Positions 11,483 to 21,747 of a stretch of 64,000 nt of DNA are shown one piece after another (position 1 is the stretch's first letter; each line of letters opens with the position of its first letter). Both the position numbers and the translations under genes were made by a program. Source of the DNA: Epiperipatus broadwayi (taxonomy: Eukaryota > Onychophora > Udeonychophora > Euonychophora > Peripatidae); NCBI GenBank assembly GCA_028023455.1, contig JAQFVV010000027.1:4461845-4525844 (forward strand). Reading direction: 5' to 3'. The notes under the pieces were generated by a model. The model searched no databases and was not told where the DNA came from. It saw only the letters and a program-made list of their open reading frames with translations.

Positions 11483-12645
11483 AAGTAGCAACAAAAAATG
11501 AAAAATAAAAGGTTGGCTCATAATTGATTCTAAGAACTCCATAAATGTGAGAGCCATTAACATTTCTGTCAGCATGCAATGCTTGTGTAATGTAATGACA
11601 TAGCCAAGTGCTAGTCAACATGCAAATATGCCAATCTATGATGATCAGTGACTAGTTTAATGTGTGTTTATATGCATGCAGATATGCTAATGCATTTGCT
11701 AATATTCACTATAGTCATGCTTTAATGAAGATATGTTGATATCAAGAACCTGGCTCAGCAAAGTAATAAATATGATTTTATACAAAACATTTATTACTGT
11801 AGTAGTTGATAATTATCTGCATACTCTTGTAAAATACATATTATTATTTATATATTCTTAAATGCATAATAGCTTCAAGGCAAATTCAATAATGTAGGCA
11901 TTAAAGTTATTATATATATACTATGCATCTAATGCTTGCAAAGTCAGTGATCTCCATTGATGGATGCTGAGCACAATAGTTCTAGTCATTTAAAGAGACT
12001 CAGATGTTTTACAACTTATAAGAATCAATCCAGAAACCTTTAGCTCTCAAGTCCACTTCCCTTATTCTTGAGCAAATTACTCAGGGAAATATAAAAATGG
12101 TTTTGATATTATTATTGATATGTAATTATTGGCTGAAACTTTCTTATTGCAGTATGTTTTAGTATTACAACTCACAGTTGCTGTATGATCTCTTTAGAAT
12201 ATACTTCTTTTTTGTGACATTTGCCATGTGGTTCAAGTAACTAGCAATACAAAAAAGCAAAAGAGTACATTTCTTATAGCTGGAAGAGGGGATGTTTGAA
12301 GATCTGAAGAATAAATGTTTTTGAGAAAATTGGTCAGTAAATAAACAAATGGAGATATCAGATGAAGATTCCTGAAATTGATTTTTAATAAAATAGACTC
12401 AGATACAGTCAAGAAATTTATCCATGCAAGGAAATCTTTTTGTGAATAAAAAGAAAATACAGTTTTTTTCCTCATAAGGTATGAGAAGTATATTTTCCCA
12501 ATTACTATTTTTATGATTTTTTGACAAATCAGATAGAATAGAACGCCGAGATTGGTGATGATCCATGAATCTTAAATTTCAGAGTCTACAACTGTATGAA
12601 GGACCAAACCAAGTAGAGTAAAAACAAACAGGCCTTAAGGGTTCA
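11483..12645. other. Unassigned stretch
   Basis: No family recognised. At about 12235-12475 both strands are unusually free of stops for 60-80 codons and the DNA is less A+T-rich, which could mark decayed coding sequence, but I cannot identify a product. Confidence 0.4.
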
Positions 12646-12765
12646 TGGTTTTCAGGTGCTAACTGCACCTAATATTGATTACTAAAGTTATGCAATGTTA
12701 ATCTCAACTAAGTTAGTATTTGGATGGGTGACTATCAGGAAATTCTGGTTACCTATATATTTTTT
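12646..12765 (+). pseudogene. 5S rRNA-derived sequence
   Basis: The 3' half is unmistakably 5S-like: AGTTAGTATTTGGATGGGTG followed by AC (12711-12732) covers the intermediate element and C box of the 5S internal promoter, with about two differences from the animal consensus. The A-box region AAAGTTATGC (12684-12693) sits at the expected distance upstream. The 5' half is eroded. A T8 run at 12762-12769 lies where a Pol III terminator would be. It is either an isolated 5S pseudogene or the head of a 5S-derived SINE. A tRNA-like SINE-B begins within about 10 bases, which favours a composite element. Confidence 0.7.
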
Positions 12766-12769
12766 TTAC

Positions 12770-12892
12770 TTTACATAGTTAGGTGTAGTGGTAAAGTGTT
12801 AGACATCCATAGACCACACCCAACTCTGCAACATCCAGTATTTGAACTTCTTGTGAACTCCCGAGCAATAAAACAAATCCAATCATTTTTTA
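12770..12892 (+). mobile_element. SINE-B copy next to the 5S-like unit
   Basis: Begins with an A-box-like GGTGTAGTGGTAAAGTG (12782-12798) and ends with GAACTCCCGAGCAATAAAAC and a T-rich tail. The tail matches SINE-B at 56929-57065 (GAATTACCGAGCAATAAATC). The B box is degraded. No target-site duplication was identified for this copy. Confidence 0.6.
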
Positions 12893-12969
12893 TTTGATGT
12901 TTTTGTGATTTTTGACAATTAAGTTCTAATAAATTTTTCTGCCATCCCTTGACTTCAAATGGAAAATGT

Positions 12970-14152
12970 ATACACATGGGTCTCGTTTTATGTGATAGAT
13001 AGGTTCCTCAGAAAACATGCACAAACGAAATTGCGCAAAAATAGATGTAACTTACATTGAAAAAGGGGGGATGCGGTCTGTGATTTTTCAAAATTCGCGT
13101 AAAAGCAAAGCACCAACATAAAATTACTTTAAAATTCGTGCAAAAAAAAAATAAGGAAATAAAATATGACTAATAAAAAAATTTAAATTTGAAAAAAATT
13201 GATACAAGACAAACTTTTTTTAACTATAATATTTAATTTTATTCAAAATAATATATTTTTATGCATAATTTACAGTAATTTACATTTTTTTATACACGTT
13301 TTAATTATTAACGCTATTTGCCGATAAACAGGTTCGTTTGCAAACTGGTAAAGATTCTTCACAAGAGGAACTATAACTAGCGCCAACTTCACTCTCATGT
13401 TGTTGTTTTAATGGTTTTCTAGTGACAATTAGTAATTAATCTTTGAGACGATGATTTTATTAATTGTTTATGAAGCTTGCGATATCCAGACATACAACCA
13501 TTTAGCTCTCGTTGGAATTTAAGAGCACGTTCGTGATTAGTGTTATTAGCAAGAAAATAATTTGCCAACTGATTAGAAAGTTGAAGACCTTCTCGAATCA
13601 TTTTGGAAGTGAAAGGAACAGGTTCCACTTCTGTTTCATTATCTTTTTCTACATTTTCTTCTGTATTTAAACTTTTATTATTGTCTTTAATTTTTTAATT
13701 TTCAATTCCCTTTAAAAATCAAATTTTGTTTCACTGCTATTACTCACCTTTTAGGACACTAAATGATTACTAATTGATTAAACGTTCTTTTTTAAAAAGC
13801 AAAAACAGAATGGAATTTAAAATGCAAAATTAACACACACAATGTTTGAACAAATTTATATTATAATCTTGTAAAATTTGATGTGTGTATACATAAAATG
13901 TGGAAATCATGATTTTAATTTCATTATTGCATAAAATATTATTATTATAAAGCACTGAAAATATTGAAATTACTAAGTTGAAAGTCGAATTCCAATAATT
14001 TTGCTATTACTTTCAATATAACGGAAGTGTGCAAAATCTATTATTTAAAGTAATAGCGCAATATCGGAGTTCGGCTTCCGGTGAAACACGAATCGCATAA
14101 CTTCAAAATCGTGTTAAATAAGTCCACATAAAAAGAGACCCAGGTGTATGCT
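12970..14152 (-). mobile_element. Tigger/pogo-type DNA transposon, deleted derivative
   Basis: The ends match as inverted repeats: TGGGTCTCGTTTTATGTG on the left (about 12977) and CACATAAAAAGAGACCCA on the right (about 14126-14143). Inside each end, text such as GGTTCCTCAGAAAACATGC and AAATTCGCGTAAA resembles Tigger subterminal sequence. On the minus strand 13419-13628 encodes 69 residues (LSNQLANYFLANNT, ALKFQRELNGCMSGYRKL) that look like the helical C-terminus of a pogo/CENPB-type transposase. The DDE core is not visible. At about 1.2 kb it is an internally deleted, non-autonomous copy. The family call rests on ends plus C-terminus, not on catalytic residues. Confidence 0.6.
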
Positions 14153-14752
14153 GTAATTCCCAATTTTAAATACTTCAAATAAAATCGACTTTCCTGCTTC
14201 ATTTACTTTGTGTAAACTAAAATTATTATTAGAAATTTATATGGGGATCTTATAAACGTTAAATGGCTATATGAATCTTTGATGCATATAAAAAACTTAA
14301 TACCAATTCCCTCATTTTTAAGATAACAGAATTAAATAATAAACCAATAGTTTAAAAACATTTAATTCACATCCTATTTCTCATCAAGCCAAAAATAAAA
14401 GCTTTTTGGTCATTAAAAAATTTTAAAAAATTTATTTTTTTATCATTATCATGGATCCTTATGTCGAAACAGTATTTGAAATCGTAGGTAAAAAAAATAT
14501 AACTTTTAAATAACCTTGCAACGCAAAACCTATGGATCACCGGATCTTGCTAGAGGAATAATAAAGCCATAACTCATCAGACATACCATTGGGTAAATCG
14601 TAAGAGTTTGAGCAGATTTAATGTGTTTCTACTCTAACAAAACTCTACTAAATACCCATTTACTGATCATTGTTAGATGGTTGGCGAGACTAACTATATA
14701 AAAACAAATTATAAGATTGATTAGAAGTCGAAAAAATTATAAATTTACCTAG
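14153..14752. other. A+T-rich stretch, nothing recognised
   Basis: No gene or repeat family recognised. Confidence 0.5.
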
Positions 14753-14825
14753 ACTGGATTTGAACCCAGTTCATAATATGATAGCAGATTTGATGTACTG
14801 TGCTGTTGTACCATATTGAACTATA
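14753..14825 (-). pseudogene. tRNA-like relic
   Basis: On the minus strand ACTGGGTTCAAATCCAGT forms a perfect 5-bp T arm with a standard B box, preceded at a tRNA-like distance by TAGTTCAATATGGTACAA, a passable A box. The anticodon arm does not fold convincingly and no acceptor pairing is clear. It is a tRNA pseudogene or the head of a SINE whose body is lost. Confidence 0.5.
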
Positions 14826-15248
14826 ACAATCTTTTATAAAAGTCACGAAATTAGCTTTGTATGTGTAAAAATGAATGTATTAAAATCAGCATTAATTTAG
14901 GTATAACTTTTTGGAAAAATACGAGTATGACGAATATTCATAAAATTGAAGAAGTGTGAACAAAAGTTTGGTCATTAACATTAGTTGGTTCAAGGATAGA
15001 TTATAGATTGACTTAAGGTTATCAATGTCCTTTTCTTCCAAAGGTAGTTTTTTTTCAGTCTGCAATAGAGCAATCTATTGTAAATATGAGTAATTAATTG
15101 CCACCAAATGGTATAAAGTTTTAAAATTCTTATCTCTAGATCAGCTTCTGGCTTTTGTTTTTATCAGTGAAAACTAGGATTCAAAGCTGGATCTAATGCA
15201 CCTAATAATCTAAAATTTAGATAATATATATAAAAAATGTTTTGATTT
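14826..15248. other. Unassigned stretch
   Basis: Nothing firm. AGATCAGCTTCTGGCTTTTG and AGGATTCAAAGCTGGATC (about 15139-15200) resemble wording near 3.55 kb and 52.13 kb, hinting at another old SINE family. Confidence 0.3.
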
Positions 15249-15310
15249 AATTTGAGGAGTAATGCATTAAAAACTAAAATATAATTTATTTCATCAACCC
15301 TAATTTTTTT

Positions 15311-15395
15311 TTTCATATGTCAAATGCATTGACCGGGAAGCGAACCCGGCTTGGAAGGTAGCTATGCTAATCGCTAGGCCACCAACACTTGACAT
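15311..15395 (-). mobile_element. SINE-A2 copy in duplication unit 1
   Basis: On the minus strand: ATGTCAAGTGTTGGTGGCC, then an A-box-like TAGCGATTAGCATAG, then a perfect T arm CCGGGTTCGCTTCCCGG, then TTTGACATATG and an A10 tail (plus-strand T run about 15305-15313). The terminal ATGTCAA and TTGACAT pair perfectly beyond the acceptor stem. The overall design is that of SINE-A with a shorter anticodon/variable region, so I treat it as a subfamily. Confidence 0.7.
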
Positions 15396-15490
15396 CAACC
15401 CCAATTTGAGTTACGTTTAACCTGAATTTGAGGAGTAATGCATTTAAAAACTAAAATATAATTTATTTCATCAACCCCAATTTTTTTTTC

Positions 15491-15579
15491 ATATGTCAAA
15501 TGCGTTGACCGGGAAGTGAATCCAAGCCAGCTGCTTGGAAGGTAGCTATGCTAATCGCTAGGCCACAAACATTTAACAT
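15491..15579 (-). mobile_element. SINE-A2 copy in duplication unit 2
   Basis: Duplicate of the preceding copy with a small insertion (CAGCTGCTTGG on the plus strand) in the variable region and a damaged 5' end (AACAT instead of GACAT). Its A tail shows as T9 at about 15481-15489. Confidence 0.7.
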
Positions 15580-15608
15580 CAAACACAATTTGAGTTATGT
15601 TTATCCTG

Positions 15609-15887
15609 AAATAACAGTGCGGGGCATCCTGAAACTAATTAATTCAATTGAATTACTTAATTTCTGAAGCACTAATATTATTTCAAGTTAAATATAACAA
15701 CCCTAAACATAGTCAATATACAAATATATATTTGGTTTTTAATGCTTTATTCTGAAAATTAAATAAGTGGGGTTTTCAATAAAATATTTATATATATGTT
15801 TTTATTTTGCAATGGACTGTTTGTATTCAAATTTTAAAACTGACAATCAAAACAATATTACTGCATTGCCAGTATTTGAAATGAACA
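15609..15887. other. A+T-rich spacer
   Basis: Nothing recognised between the tandem duplication and the LINE-2 3' end. Confidence 0.5.
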
Positions 15888-17690
15888 GTGATGTGATGTG
15901 ATGTATTATGGCGTCTCCTTAAACGAAGTCAAGAATATCTCAGCAATTATGCCCAGATAAACCTGTTAGCCACTTTATTTTACATTCCCCACTCTAAATT
16001 TACCCATAATCTGCTCTATCCCATTTTCACAACATAATCTTTGTCAACTCTATAACCTTTATATCTAAACCCCCTTATCTTTTCCCAAACCCAGCATAAA
16101 AACCAATAATTCACTTTCTGTATAATCAATTTTTTCATATTTATTCTTCCATAACATCATTATATGTACCCTTTCTGCTTTCAAACATTTACATTCAATT
16201 AACAAATGCCTAATATTTTCTATTCCTTCCTTACATAATTTACAAAATAAATCACCCATATTTTTCCATTTACATGTATATTCTTTTGTAGCTAAAGATC
16301 CCGTTTGAGCCTTAAACAATAAACTACTTTCCTTATTATTATCATATATTAACTCACACCTAATATTCTGTTTATTTCTATATATATTTAAACTCTTTTT
16401 ACTCTCCATACTATTTCTCGATCTCTCTAACTCCCTAGTCTTTATTAATAAATTTATTCTTTTATCCCATTCCTTACTACTATAACACTCAATAATCCTC
16501 TTAACACAATCATCCCATCTTTTGTACATAATATACTGATATAAATTCTTTATCCAAATCTTTTGCATACCACATTACCTTTCTCACCCATCTTGTTACC
16601 TGCCCTTTACTTATAACCCAATTAAATACTATTTTAGCTATTCTTTTATTATCCATAAACTGCAATTTACCAAACATTTTCATTTTACTTTTTGCATCTC
16701 TCATATGAAAACTTGACCATCCCATTTCTCCTTGAATTGCCTCCCTTGCTGTCCATACTTCTGCATCCAATGCATGTCTTTCTACTTCCCTTTGAGCTTT
16801 TTCTAAGTAATCTAATATCTTTTTACTAACATATAATGCATCATTACCATATGTTAACCCTGCTACTGTAACTTCTTTCCATATAATTCTAGCTACATCA
16901 TATTTATTATATGAAAACACTGTTAATTTCTTTATCAATCCCTTTCTTTTCTTTGCTTCATTTATCAATTTTTTCTCCCATTCATCCAAATAATTTTTCT
17001 GATTACTTAAAATAATTTCCAAATAACTATATCTATTCACCACACTTAACTTAATATCTCCCAATAAAAATTCTACATCTTCTCTTTCCCCAGTATTAAC
17101 CATCATTATATTTGATTTTTCTTCACTAAATTTAATCCCCATCTCTTTACCCACCCTTGCACAAGTTCTCAACATAACTTCCATATCTTCTCTTTTTTCT
17201 GCACACAAAAAAATATCATCTGCAAAAAAAGACCTGACAAAATATATACTCCCTTACTACCTATTAACGGTATCTCTATCCCTCTTCCTAATCTTTCCAT
17301 TGCTCTTTCCATTTCACTCAAATACAACACAAACAAAATAAGTGACATAGGACATCCTTGCCTTAGTCCCACACCATTTTTAACTTTAACTGATTCTATA
17401 TTCCCTAATTGATATATATAATAATTATTTTCATATAATTTCTTAATAATATCTATTAAAGCTTCATCCATTCCCAAATTTGCTAAACTTATCCTAATCT
17501 ATTTCTATTTATTCTATCATATGCCTTCTCTATATCTATAAATCTCATATATAACTGTTTACATGCATTTCTACTCATATCCATAAGTTGTGTAACTACA
17601 AATAAACTATCTCCTATATGCCTATCTAATCTAAAACCTCTTTGCATTTCCCCCACTACATTATTCTCTTCCATCCATTTTACAACTTTA
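15888..17690 (-). mobile_element. LINE-2 non-LTR retrotransposon, longest copy, 5'-truncated
   Basis: Reading leftward, broken frames give in order: RGFRLDRHIGDS and FIDIEKAYDRINR (RT motif A, 17489-17690), then GLRQGCPMSLILFVLYLSEM (17169-17477). A frameshift in an A-run precedes ADDIFLCAEK, so the catalytic Ala-Asp-Asp (about 17215-17223) is intact. Next come KEMGIKFSEEKSNIMMVNTG, a thumb/connection region (16510-17208), and a C-terminal knuckle CKLCKEGIENIRHLLIECKC (16065-16568). The 3' UTR ends in TTGACTTCGTTTAAGGAGAC and a CATCA-type tail at 15888-15905. The endonuclease and ORF1 are absent. Only a few frameshifts separate the pieces, so this is a fairly young copy. The clade is unresolved. 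Its 5' end joins MITE-B directly. Confidence 0.88.
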
Positions 17691-17999
17691 CTCTCCATAC
17701 AGTAGTGCCACCTAGTGCAAGCCACAGTAATCAATTGAGGTAAGAAGCTTGTGCATAAAATCTCTATATAGTGCCCACTCACTCAAATATCCCCAGACTA
17801 CTTTCAAGCTATCACTTTTATCAGTGTGGAGCCTTGACTCTGAGAGCACTGCACCTAGACAGGGATTTTATGCATAAATCTTCTTGCATCCATTGATTAT
17901 TGTAGCTTACACTGAGTGGCACTACTGTATGGAGAGTTTGTCATTGTTTTAACAGTTTGTTTAAGCATAAGAAATTTTGATCATGTGATATTTGAAGTA
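17691..17999. mobile_element. MITE-B copy with about 70-bp inverted arms
   Basis: The left arm CATACAGTAGTGCCACCTAG...GTGCATAAAATC (17697-17764) is inverted at 17864-17932 as GATTTTATGCATAAATC...GGCACTACTGTATG. The right side continues with a family extension (GTTTTAACAGTTTGTTTAAG, CATGTGATATTTGAAGTAAA); the matching left extension is missing and replaced by LINE-2. No coding sequence. The family recurs at 32.7, 33.1, 34.5, 35.5, 35.8, 42.7, 43.7 and 45.4 kb. Confidence 0.8.
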
Positions 18000-18752
18000 A
18001 ACTTTGCACATGTTATGTGCAAATTGTTTATAAGATATGTATTTATGAAGATAGAGTTTTAAAAAAGTTACATTCTAGCTCAGCAATCAAAAGTTATTAA
18101 GATTTTATCCTTCATTTTTTTTTCTTTATATTTTAATTAGCTTTAAATGCTTTTTTTGTAAATTAGTATGAAAGCCAATGAGAACTTATGTTTAAAAAAT
18201 ATATTGTCATCTATTGCATATGATTTTAACTGATATCAGTGCAGATGAAATTTGGCCCACCAACACTCTTAGACACATCAAATGGCTACTCTGGAATTTT
18301 GTATTGTTACATTCCACTATCATAAATATTTAACACTTGTATAAAATTTGAAGAGAATCCATTCACTAGAAATATGTTAAAAGTTGATTATAAGATTTTA
18401 GCCAAACAAACAGAATTTCTAAATTAAATAAAAACATTTAAAAGAAACCTATACTTTTCAACCCATGCTAATTTATTTCCATAGTTACATATTAGATGCA
18501 TTAAGTGTACTAAACTCAGCTTTGAAATCTAATCTTCATTGCAGAAACAAAAGCATATTACAATAAAATGTCAGTATAGTTTCTTTATTAATATCTGTTG
18601 ACGATCATAAAATTAAAGTTTATTTTGATGCATGTTTTATAAATATTTAAAACAAAATTTCAATTACAGAAGAACTTTGATTGGCGCATGTAATAAACGA
18701 TGAAAAATATTTGTGTATGTTACAATTTTGAAAAAGCCATTTGGACAGTTGA
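18000..18752. other. A+T-rich stretch, nothing recognised
   Basis: No gene or repeat family recognised. Confidence 0.5.
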
Positions 18753-18769
18753 AACTGTCAGGTATTTTT

Positions 18770-18859
18770 CTCATGTGTCATAGCATCAGCCGGAAAGCAA
18801 ACCCGCTAACCCGGGACAACTGCAGCTGTCGCTGACCTTTCGACCACCAATGCTTGAAA
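18770..18859 (-). mobile_element. SINE-A copy with 17-bp target-site duplication
   Basis: On the minus strand TCAAGCATTGGTGGTCGAAA opens a tRNA-like unit with a T arm (GGGTTTGCTTTCCGG), and GCTATGACACATGAG closes it. Direct repeats flank it: AACTGTCAGGTATTTTT (18753-18769) and AACCGTCAGCTATTTTT (18860-18876), two mismatches in 17. The A tail is short and interrupted. The duplication marks it as a retroposed insertion, not a tRNA gene. Confidence 0.85.
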
Positions 18860-18876
18860 AACCGTCAGCTATTTTT

Positions 18877-20284
18877 GAAAGTATAAAAAAAATAATGTTC
18901 TATTTTGCATTATATAAAATTGCCTAGAAGAGTGTGTTATTATTACGTGTTTATATTAGTATAATAAACACGTGATAATAAACAAAATAATCATTGGTTT
19001 TATGGGTAAGGAGTTCATCAAAAGTTCAAGCATCGAATGGGGCAGAGTTGATCTGTGATTCATAGGCCATGAGGTATAGAATCTGCCACTTCTATACAAC
19101 ACTAAACCAAATAGGAACATGATAATTTTCAGCTTATATAAAGAAAGCCAAGAACATACAGTTATCACCATTAAAAATGTTGATCTATAAAAATTACTAA
19201 AAAATATAATTGATTTAAAAAGTCTTTTGAAATAAATATCTGAAGAATCTTTGAGCCAAAAATGTCTTCAAAAATCGGAGCTCTGAGCAAAGTAGCTCTC
19301 ATAATTTAGCATTGTATAAATAAAAGAGTAAAAATATGTCCAAGAAGGAAGTTTTTGTAGAACGATTTATTATTATATCACGTGATTATTTACATACGTA
19401 AAAAGTTAATTTTTTTTTTTTAAATTACAATTAATAATTTTATTTAATTATTATTTATAATATATAGCAGTAAATAATTTTTAACATTTCAGATCAAAAT
19501 CTGCATAATACAATGACTTCACAATTTTAGTGTTTATACGCGTGTGTGCGCGCGCGTAAATGCATCACAAGAATAAAGCGTTTTATTATTGATGAATTCA
19601 TCTATTTTAAGCATTTTAAAAGTTTGCCTGATAAATTTATGTACACCCACGTACACATATATACAGGTTAACTATATCTACTAAAGGCAAAATTGCACAT
19701 ATGTACACACACATATATATATACACACAGATTAATTATACCTACTAACGTTACAGACTGTAATCGAATAAAATAATTATTGAAACATCTAAACTAAATA
19801 TAGTCATGTATACAAATGCAAATAAAAACAGAAACACCATTTCATCACTACACTGTGTTTGCCTTAAAACAGAACACATCAGGTGGTCCTGGAGGTAAAA
19901 AAAAATCCCAAAAACACATAGATCATCAACGTGACTGATATATTAATTAAATTCGACATGTGTCATACGTTTTCTAAAGAAGGAACTTTATTCAAGCTCT
20001 TGAAACAGATATAAAGACTAAATTTAAAAAATTTATAGAGTTAAGGGGAAAAAACAAGCTAACAAATACTATATCATATATATGATAACATATGTGTATA
20101 CTCAGAACTATACATTTGAAACTTGTTTAGAATGTTTTCACTTCTTTAAAATCTCTGTAAGGACAATGTTTTATTTTTTAAAAAAAAAGAGAATTCAATT
20201 GGATTAATAGATATCAAAAATCAGTAGAATAATTTATTAAGAACTTATAGTAAAATTATAAAAATTTAAAGTGTTAATTAAGTA
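18877..20284. other. Unassigned stretch with a small hairpin and an alternating purine-pyrimidine run
   Basis: An inverted repeat around TTATTACGTGTTTAT / ATAAACACGTGATAA lies at about 18937-18980. CGCGTGTGTGCGCGCGCG (19540-19557) is a Z-DNA-prone run, unusual in this A+T-rich sequence. No gene seen. Confidence 0.5.
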
Positions 20285-20924
20285 ATAATGGACTTATGTA
20301 TTATCCTGTCTATCAAGTTGTGCAGCCATTTAGTTTTGAATTATACAGTTTCGGGGACTGCTAAGAAATAGTGGTATTTAACATTTACATTTTTTTATTG
20401 TTATTTTAAAAAAAAATTCCTAGAAAAATTAATTATAATATTTCAACCTTATTTATTATTATTTGTTTGTGTTAAGACAACTTATTAATATAAAAATGAA
20501 AAATATATAATAAATGTTAAGTATCATATTGTGCCCATTAATGCAGACTTCAACTTATTAATAAAAAAACACAGGAAGGCAGAATCCTGTACCATTGGAA
20601 AGACTCCACTGCATACTATTCTGTCAAAGGAAGACTTCAAATTTTCATCATTTTGCCAAAATGGTAGTGATAGAAGATGCTGAATGTAAACAAACCACAA
20701 CAATGTTCAGTGAAAGTCAATGTTTACACATTATAAAATAAAAAAATTAAAATGTACCTGCTGAATGGAATTTATAATTGATTAATTTTTGTAACTTAAT
20801 AACTAGCACATACTCAATAAAATAAAATTGAAAAAAAAAAACCAGTTTGTATGCCTTTGAAACTGTATAATTCAAAAATAAATAGCTGCCAAGCTTGGTA
20901 GATAGGATAATACACAAGTACTTA
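20285..20924. mobile_element. Element E, copy 1 (about 640 bp, TIRs of about 65 bp)
   Basis: The left end TGTATTATCCTGTCTATCAA...GAATTATACAGTTTC (20297-20353) is inverted at 20859-20918 as GAAACTGTATAATTC...GATAGGATAATACA. The interior lines up with element E copy 2 at 33.2-33.9 kb through blocks such as TGCCCATTAATG, GAAGATGCTGAATG and ACAATGTT. No transposase is readable. It is a non-autonomous DNA transposon family of unknown superfamily. Confidence 0.75.
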
Positions 20925-21144
20925 TAATAAGTTTGTTTTTGACAACTTTGGGTTGAAAACATTAATTCTTCCGGCAATGCTCCCTGGTGACTGTTTATCC
21001 TGTATTGCTTGCTTTGATTATCATGAAATGGTATTGCAACAATTAGATCCCCAGCTTACTCTGCAATATTTTATTGCAGTGACTGCAATGTAGCAGTAAT
21101 GAATTTATAATTTAATTTGCATTTTGCTTCTAGATGGCAGTATA
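20925..21144. other. Short unassigned spacer
   Basis: No gene. CTAGATGGCAGTATAGTAG (about 21131-21149), at the 5' edge of the LINE-2 copy, vaguely resembles an inverted MITE-B end. Confidence 0.35.
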
Positions 21145-21747
21145 GTAGTGTTATAGTAGTAAGGAATGGGATAAAAGAATAAATTTATTAATAAAGACTA
21201 GGGAGTTAGAGAGATGGAGAAATAGTATGGAGAGTAAAAAGAGTTTAAATATATATAGAAATAAACAGAATATTAGGTGTGAGTTAATATATGATAATAG
21301 TAAGGAAAGTAGTTTATTGTTTAAGGCTCGAATGGGATCTTTAGCTACAAAAGAATATACATGTAAATGGAAAAATATGGGTGATTTATTTTGTAAATTA
21401 TAGGAATAGAAAATATTAGGCATTTGTTAATTGAATGTAAATGTTTGAAAACAGAAAGGGTACATATAATGAAGTTGTGGAAAAATAAATATGAAAAGAG
21501 TGATTATACAGAAAGTGAATTATTGGTTTTTATGCTGGGTTTAGGAAAAGATAAGGGGGATTTAGATGTAAAGGTTATAGAGTTGACAATGATTATGTTG
21601 TAGAAATGGGATAGAGCAGATTATGGGTAAATTTAGAGTGGGGAATGTAAAATAAAGTGGCTAACAGGTTTATCTGGGCATAATTGCTGAGATATTCTTG
21701 ACTTCGTTTAAGGAGAAGCCATAATACGTCACATCACATCAGTTTTC
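21145..21747 (+). mobile_element. LINE-2, 5'-truncated 3' fragment
   Basis: Nucleotide-level match to the C-terminal region and 3' UTR of the other LINE-2 copies: GTAAGGAATGGGATAAAAGA, then ATGGGTGATTTATTTTGTAA (knuckle region, with a short deletion that removes Cys-Lys-Glu), then GATATTCTTGACTTCGTTTA and the tail CATCACATCAC at 21730-21747. It is pseudogenic and truncated farther downstream than the copy at 2365. Confidence 0.88.

Larger units (their letters stand above)
15249..15608. repeat. Tandem duplication, two units of about 176 and 184 bp, each with a SINE-A2 copy
   Basis: Unit 1 (15249-15424) and unit 2 (15425-15608) start with AATTTGAGGAGTAATGCATT and end with CAATTTGAGTTA[C/T]GTTTA. 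Each carries a tRNA-like SINE-A2 on the minus strand. Unit 2 has an extra 9-10 bases within the SINE. The units differ by scattered point changes. Confidence 0.85.

Noticed and set aside
18770-18859. A functional tRNA gene
   Set aside because: Flanking target-site duplications, the A-tail layout and other dispersed copies show a SINE; several arm positions do not pair in this copy.
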